From the NCBI GenBank assembly GCA_018609665.1, contig JAHENN010000301.1, positions 1-14,159 on the forward strand: a stretch of 14,159 nt of DNA, written 5' to 3'. Below the pieces are notes generated by a model. It was not told the DNA's origin, did no database searches, and saw only the letters and a list, made by a program, of their open reading frames with translations. The DNA comes from Haloarculaceae archaeon. Its GTDB lineage: Archaea; Halobacteriota; Halobacteria; Halobacteriales; Haloarculaceae. Positions 13,023 to 14,159 of the stretch are shown one piece after another. Position 1 is the stretch's first letter. Each line of letters opens with the position of its first letter. A program made the translations under genes and the position numbers.

Positions 13023-14159
13023 TCAGGCGTACGCGTCGAACTCCCGGCCGAAGAGCAGGAAGTAACCGGTGCCGACGACGCCGACGGCGGCCGCGACGGT
13101 GAACGCGACGGTCGGGTCGACGAACTCCCAGAGGGAGCCGCCCAGCGCCGCGCTCGGGATGACGACCGTGTTCCGCAGCAGATAGTAGGTGCCGGTGACG
13201 CGGCCGCCGGCGCCCCGCTCGGCGGGGCCGACGATGAGCGCCTTGTGCGACGGCAGGCCGGCGAACCGGAGCCCCGAGAACGCGAAGATGGCCACCATCG
13301 CCCACTGCAGCGACAGCAGCGGCGACAGGACCCCCGGCCCCGCGATGAGGACGACCGGGAAGAGCGCGTACACCGCGAAGCCGAGCGCGACGACGGGCTT
13401 CAGGCCGACGCGCTCGGCGGCCTTCGCGGCCGGCGCCATCGTCAGCAGCGCGACGGCCATCTCGACCCCGAGCAGGTAGCCGAAGAACGCCGCCGGCGAG
13501 AGGTCGACGACGTACGAGCGGCCGGCCGCCGCGACGGTCGCCTCGAACCCCACCTCGTAGACCTGCGTGACGACCAGCACGAAGAAGACGTACACCATGC
13601 CGTTGGCGAACCGGACGAGCGTGTCGCCGACCAGCAGCGGCCGCAGCTCCGCGGGCATGCTCCGGACGTCGTCGAGGACCGCCTCGACTCCGGCGAAGCT
13701 GTCGCCGAGGGTGTCCTCGCTCGCGTCGTACAGCAGGTGCTGTGCGACGGTGCCGACGGCAGCGAAGACGACGGCGGCCGCGAGCACGTACCGAAAGCTC
13801 GCGACGAACTCCGGGCGGAGGCCGATGAGAACCGCCGCGAGCACCGGGCCGACGAGGAACGCGGTCCGGCGGAACGTCTCGGTGCTGGCAAAGCCCGCCG
13901 CCAGCCGCGAGGGGTCCGTCGCCTGCTTGACTACCGCGAACGTCGCCCCGAGGCCGAACGATTTCCAGGCCTGCGCCAGCAGCAGCCCGACGAATATCCA
14001 CGCCCACGGCGGGACGGCGACGCCGGCGAACGTGACGGTCCCGAGGGTCGGTGCGACCAGCCAGACGCCGAACCCCAGCGTCGACGCCAGCCCGAACAGC
14101 GTCAGCGCCTGCCGCGAGCCGAGTCGGTCGGAGACGGCCCCGCCGGGGTAGGGGTAGAC
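13023..14159 (-). CDS. MFS transporter, N-terminus beyond the window edge
   Basis: The frame is open from the stop at 13023 to the window edge, so 378 residues are visible and the true start lies outside. The visible part starts within the first MFS repeat: YPGGAVSDRLGSRQAL matches the motif A loop (G-x3-D-R-x-G-x-R) between helices 2 and 3. About ten hydrophobic segments follow, with a long acidic cytoplasmic loop near residues 130-165 (YDASEDTLGD and VLDDVRS) that separates the two six-helix halves. Major facilitator proteins move small solutes by uniport, symport or antiport; the substrate is not evident, and drug efflux is one possibility. The GTG at 13844 is internal, not the start, because the protein upstream of it is clearly MFS. 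It ends in FDAYA and converges on the zinc-ribbon gene. Confidence 0.9.
   Translation of the reverse strand, partial: VYPYPGGAVSDRLGSRQALTLFGLASTLGFGVWLVAPTLGTVTFAGVAVPPWAWIFVGLLLAQAWKSFGLGATFAVVKQATDPSRLAAGFASTETFRRTAFLVGPVLAAVLIGLRPEFVASFRYVLAAAVVFAAVGTVAQHLLYDASEDTLGDSFAGVEAVLDDVRSMPAELRPLLVGDTLVRFANGMVYVFFVLVVTQVYEVGFEATVAAAGRSYVVDLSPAAFFGYLLGVEMAVALLTMAPAAKAAERVGLKPVVALGFAVYALFPVVLIAGPGVLSPLLSLQWAMVAIFAFSGLRFAGLPSHKALIVGPAERGAGGRVTGTYYLLRNTVVIPSAALGGSLWEFVDPTVAFTVAAAVGVVGTGYFLLFGREFDAYA

Overview
The window reads as chromosomal DNA of a haloarchaeon (class Halobacteria). Coding sequence is very GC-rich, the predicted proteins are rich in Asp and Glu, the secreted solute-binding protein carries a twin-arginine lipoprotein signal, and several genes have an AT-rich TATA-like box about 26-29 bases upstream of the start codon with no usable Shine-Dalgarno site, the leaderless arrangement typical of this group. 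The genus cannot be determined from the sequence alone.

Layout. Bases 1-3655 (+) hold two paralogous HD-domain phosphohydrolases (the first cut by the window edge) with a soluble PAS-PAS histidine kinase between them. Bases 3656-3912 are a non-coding gap with degenerate 20-bp repeats, ending in a T-rich promoter. Bases 3913-8564 (+) are a complete CUT1-type carbohydrate ABC importer: lipoprotein binding protein, two permeases and an ATPase, the last three genes joined by ATGA stop/start overlaps. A universal stress protein follows (+) and ends one base from the convergent birA. Bases 9176-12091 (-) are thiolase, a SAM-dependent methyltransferase and birA, in that transcription order; the latter two have their own promoter-like boxes. 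Diverging from the thiolase are a macro-domain protein and a 56-residue zinc-ribbon protein (+). The window closes with an MFS transporter (-) whose N-terminus lies outside.

How the genes work together. The only clear multi-gene machine is the ABC importer: the lipoprotein captures a carbohydrate-type ligand outside the cell, the two permeases form the channel and the MalK-like ATPase drives it. No regulator or catabolic enzyme lies beside it, so the substrate cannot be named. BirA biotinylates carboxylase subunits and the thiolase acts on acyl-CoA, so they share acyl-CoA metabolism loosely, but there is no evidence of a dedicated pathway. The HD / kinase / HD block looks like a duplicated gene pair with a signalling gene between the copies.

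No transposase, integrase, CRISPR array, tRNA or rRNA was seen, and no gene-free stretch exceeds 300 bases (the longest is 3656-3912). I found no convincing new multi-gene system. The most notable non-routine signals are a mosaic identity block shared by the HD paralogs, an inverted-repeat architecture around the zinc-ribbon promoter, overlapping stems in the convergent gap at 12961-13022, and a hairpin abutting the permease start codon.
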